Positions 63,001 to 64,000 of a DNA stretch of 64,000 bases are shown one piece after another. Each line of letters opens with the position of its first letter. Within the stretch, counting starts at the first letter, position 1. Origin of the DNA: Oligoflexia bacterium (GTDB lineage: Bacteria > Bdellovibrionota_C > UBA2361 > JAFLCA01); contig JAIBBV010000009.1 in assembly GCA_019694465.1 (NCBI GenBank), positions 1 through 64,000 on the forward strand, in the 5' to 3' direction. A program made the position numbers and the translations under genes. The notes below the pieces were generated by a model that was not told the DNA's origin, made no database searches, and saw only the letters and a program-made list of their open reading frames with translations.

Positions 63001-64000
63001 GCACGCCACTCGGGAACCAAGAACCACAGTGCATTGGCCAGGCGTTGGAATGCCAGCATCTGGCTTACTGAGAATTGCTGATGGCGTAGCTCAACATCTG
63101 CGTAGCTGGAGGCTAGCTCAAATACGCGTTCGACTGCCCCGGGTTGGCGAATCTGTTGCGCTAGACGCAAAATCTCCTGCTTCGAGCGTGAGAAGCCAGT
63201 TACATAAGCCACCTCCAGAGTTTGTGTTGGCTCAAGATCAAGGCGTGTGCGTAGGCTAACAATTGGATCAAGTACTGGTCCTGTGTTGCGCGCCAGCGGG
63301 CTTCGAAGGGATTCGGCTAGTCCAATCGTGCGTCCTCGTCCTAAAAAGGCCGCACGCGATGTTTCGTGCTCCGTCTCCGAGAAGCAAACTGGCATAGTGA
63401 TGGTGTGGAATAGATAAATCGGCTCCTCCTTACGAGAGCGAGGGCGTCGCGCGCAGATTATTGTTTCGATCTCCGGTATATACTCTGTCTCAACAAACAT
63501 TTTAGAGAATGCCGGATGGGCTATGTCTGCGTTCATGTGGGCCAGGGCGACCTCGGCGAAACTTGTGACTTCAATGGCGCGCTGGCGCGCGGTAGTGTTC
63601 GTCAGCTGCACACGTCGTACTTCGTAGTTTTGGTCGGGGCACACCGCGATATTAGTGTGAGTGACTATTCCTTCTTCACGCCGCCATAGTTCTACTTGGG
63701 CTGGGTCAAAGGTGATGCGGTAAGACTCAGGATCTCCACGCATGGGCTGAAATCCAGTCGACCAAGTCGTTCCAGATTCTTTATCATGCAGGAAGATAAA
63801 TTGTCCCCATGAGTTGCTGATACCCTCTTCGCGCCAGCGTGTAAGCATGATGTCGCGGTCGAAGAACGAGTATCCACCCCCTGCGTTGTCAACTAATAGG
63901 GAGTAGTGGCCATTGGAGAGCAGCATGGTGCGTGGAACCGGCGTATACGGATTTGTCTCGACGAACGTCCGGCTGGCTTTAAGTTCCTCAAGTGGATAGC
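60099..64000 (-). CDS. Cyclic beta-1,2-glucan synthase-like protein with GH94 domain, C-terminal part (runs off right edge)
   Basis: The frame is open to the window edge, so this is the C-terminal part (1300 residues seen) of a larger protein. The edge reads TPVPRTMLLSNGHYSLLVDN, then GGGYSFFDRDIMLTRW, the first sugar-binding module of NdvB/ChvB-type synthases. A second such module (YFGCLVTESGGGYTWSQNS) is followed by the GH94 phosphorylase domain, with GGAYGFRDQLQDSLALL, QHWWHPPSGRGTRTKFSDD, the catalytic Asp loop GVGDWNDGMNEIG and GHVGWSWYTGSSGWLYQVG. In NdvB the missing N-terminal GT84 and membrane parts build the glucan and this part trims or cyclises it. A stand-alone cellobiose/chitobiose-type phosphorylase would be shorter. 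It is upstream of the ABC and HEAT-like genes. Confidence 0.9.
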   Translation of the reverse strand, partial: YPLEELKASRTFVETNPYTPVPRTMLLSNGHYSLLVDNAGGGYSFFDRDIMLTRWREEGISNSWGQFIFLHDKESGTTWSTGFQPMRGDPESYRITFDPAQVELWRREEGIVTHTNIAVCPDQNYEVRRVQLTNTTARQRAIEVTSFAEVALAHMNADIAHPAFSKMFVETEYIPEIETIICARRPRSRKEEPIYLFHTITMPVCFSETEHETSRAAFLGRGRTIGLAESLRSPLARNTGPVLDPIVSLRTRLDLEPTQTLEVAYVTGFSRSKQEILRLAQQIRQPGAVERVFELASSYADVELRHQQFSVSQMLAFQRLANALWFLVPEWRAREHTLQRNTLGQSGLWRFGISGDLPIVLLRVSDPEQVSVAQELVLAHEFLRLRGVAFDLVILDEYPGGYLRNFHEELEFILRAGGNSAFVEQRGGLFLRSISQLSDEEVILLESVARVLLHGSHGSLSDQLQFKDVEPPRRRRKPIRLERAKPAARMIEHSGKRDFENDFGGFIDGGHIYEMTISGDKLPPLPWSNVIANKYFGCLVTESGGGYTWSQNSREYKLTPWSNDPVVDARGEVLYIRDAASGHVWCPTPLPVRNEDSYLVSHGFGWSSFLTNAQEIESELTISCSPTRNVKWWHLRLKNSGNSQRKLELYLYVEWVLGVAREQSYRYLVPGMDERSNTLYVRNPWANEFAGRIAAIGCNLDLAGYATSRHEFIGRHHGLAAPEAINNKSGTVKLSNKCAVGLDSCGVLSVNVTLKPSEEREILFFMAEEATLDELRVTATSARSFSEYHKQHEQAVDFWKKYTQTVQVKTPDQSFNTLMNGWLTYQTLSCRIFARSAFYQSGGAYGFRDQLQDSLALLSVDPDLTRNQILLHASRQFIEGDVQHWWHPPSGRGTRTKFSDDYLWLPYATARYLEATGDWSLLDAEAPFVEAPLLEEHQHETYMHPKESMQRASIYEHCLRAIARSFPVGAHGLPLMGVGDWNDGMNEIGIGGKGESVWVAWFLIDVLRRFIPVCQKRGDSENAQKYSMKIEALTAAAELSAWDGNWYKRAFFDDGTPLGSSANQDCKIDSLSQSWSVIAGTAQKERQLQAMAAADKQLVDANARIIKLLTPSFDKGAEQPGYIKGYLPGLRENGGQYTHAAAWFIMATAMLGQSDRAFELFKLINPIDICAQDAGLKRYRGEPYVVAGDVYSNPAQLGHVGWSWYTGSSGWLYQVGLHTLLGLQLRENSFTLDPHIPSSWREYWVKFTRGRATFNIRVLNPNGVTQGLKSITVNGAAAPANVVALDGYYGEVAVEALLG

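Overview
The window comes from a Gram-negative bacterium of roughly even base composition. Evidence for an outer membrane is a phosphate-selective-type porin ending in Phe, two parvulin/SurA-type periplasmic isomerases, several lipobox or signal-peptide proteins and a Tat-exported DUF1501 protein. Type IV pilus motors (PilT, PilU and a PilB-type ATPase), a GH57/GT glycogen set, DUF1800/DUF1501 proteins and a glutamate-mutase-L-like protein together suit a Deltaproteobacteria-like or other deep Gram-negative lineage. I cannot place it more exactly from sequence alone. No rRNA, tRNA, CRISPR array, transposase or phage gene was seen.

Layout. 1-4.05 kb, minus strand: start of a SurA-like chaperone and mfd. 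4.2-8.8 kb, plus: a lone Flp-type pilin, pilT, pilU, a phosphoribosyltransferase, a Nudix hydrolase and a hexapeptide acyltransferase. 9.25-17.7 kb: a porin with a strong terminator, two large unknown exported proteins, a PpiC isomerase (minus) and a translationally coupled pair of coiled-coil envelope proteins. 17.9-21.9 kb, minus: DUF1800, DUF1501 and a small c-type cytochrome. 22.3-29.6 kb: a CheY-like regulator, an exported protein, a divergent Flp-like pilin, a broken YWTD beta-propeller gene and a PilB-type ATPase fused to a degenerate receiver.

29.7-37.6 kb is the most unusual part. It is a tight plus-strand operon of a small protein, a DUF6754-like membrane protein, three further membrane proteins, a MutL/GlmL-type ASKHA ATPase without any mutase, and a barrel-sandwich/KOW-like protein. 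A lone type-1 periplasmic binding protein follows. I regard this as the best candidate for an undescribed system: an envelope complex in which a GlmL-like ATPase has been put to another use.

37.6-41.9 kb holds two unknown minus-strand proteins (one with a Myb/SANT-like C-terminus), a DoxX protein and a small exported protein. 41.9-48.5 kb carries glycogen/maltodextrin metabolism: debranching enzyme, glucokinase, a glycogen-synthase-like glycosyltransferase and a GH57 amylase. 48.8-55.7 kb holds an M48 lipoprotein protease, an ABC exporter, an atypical sigma-70 factor, a CPA2 antiporter and a Cys-rich lipoprotein. 56.1-64 kb, minus: a cyclic beta-glucan synthase-like GH94 protein running off the right edge, then an ABCD-type ABC protein with an altered switch histidine, then a secreted HEAT-like protein.

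An ungapped 66-base noncoding element occurs twice (40.5 and 45.5 kb), each time upstream of a minus-strand gene of unknown function. It suggests shared regulation or a structured RNA leader.
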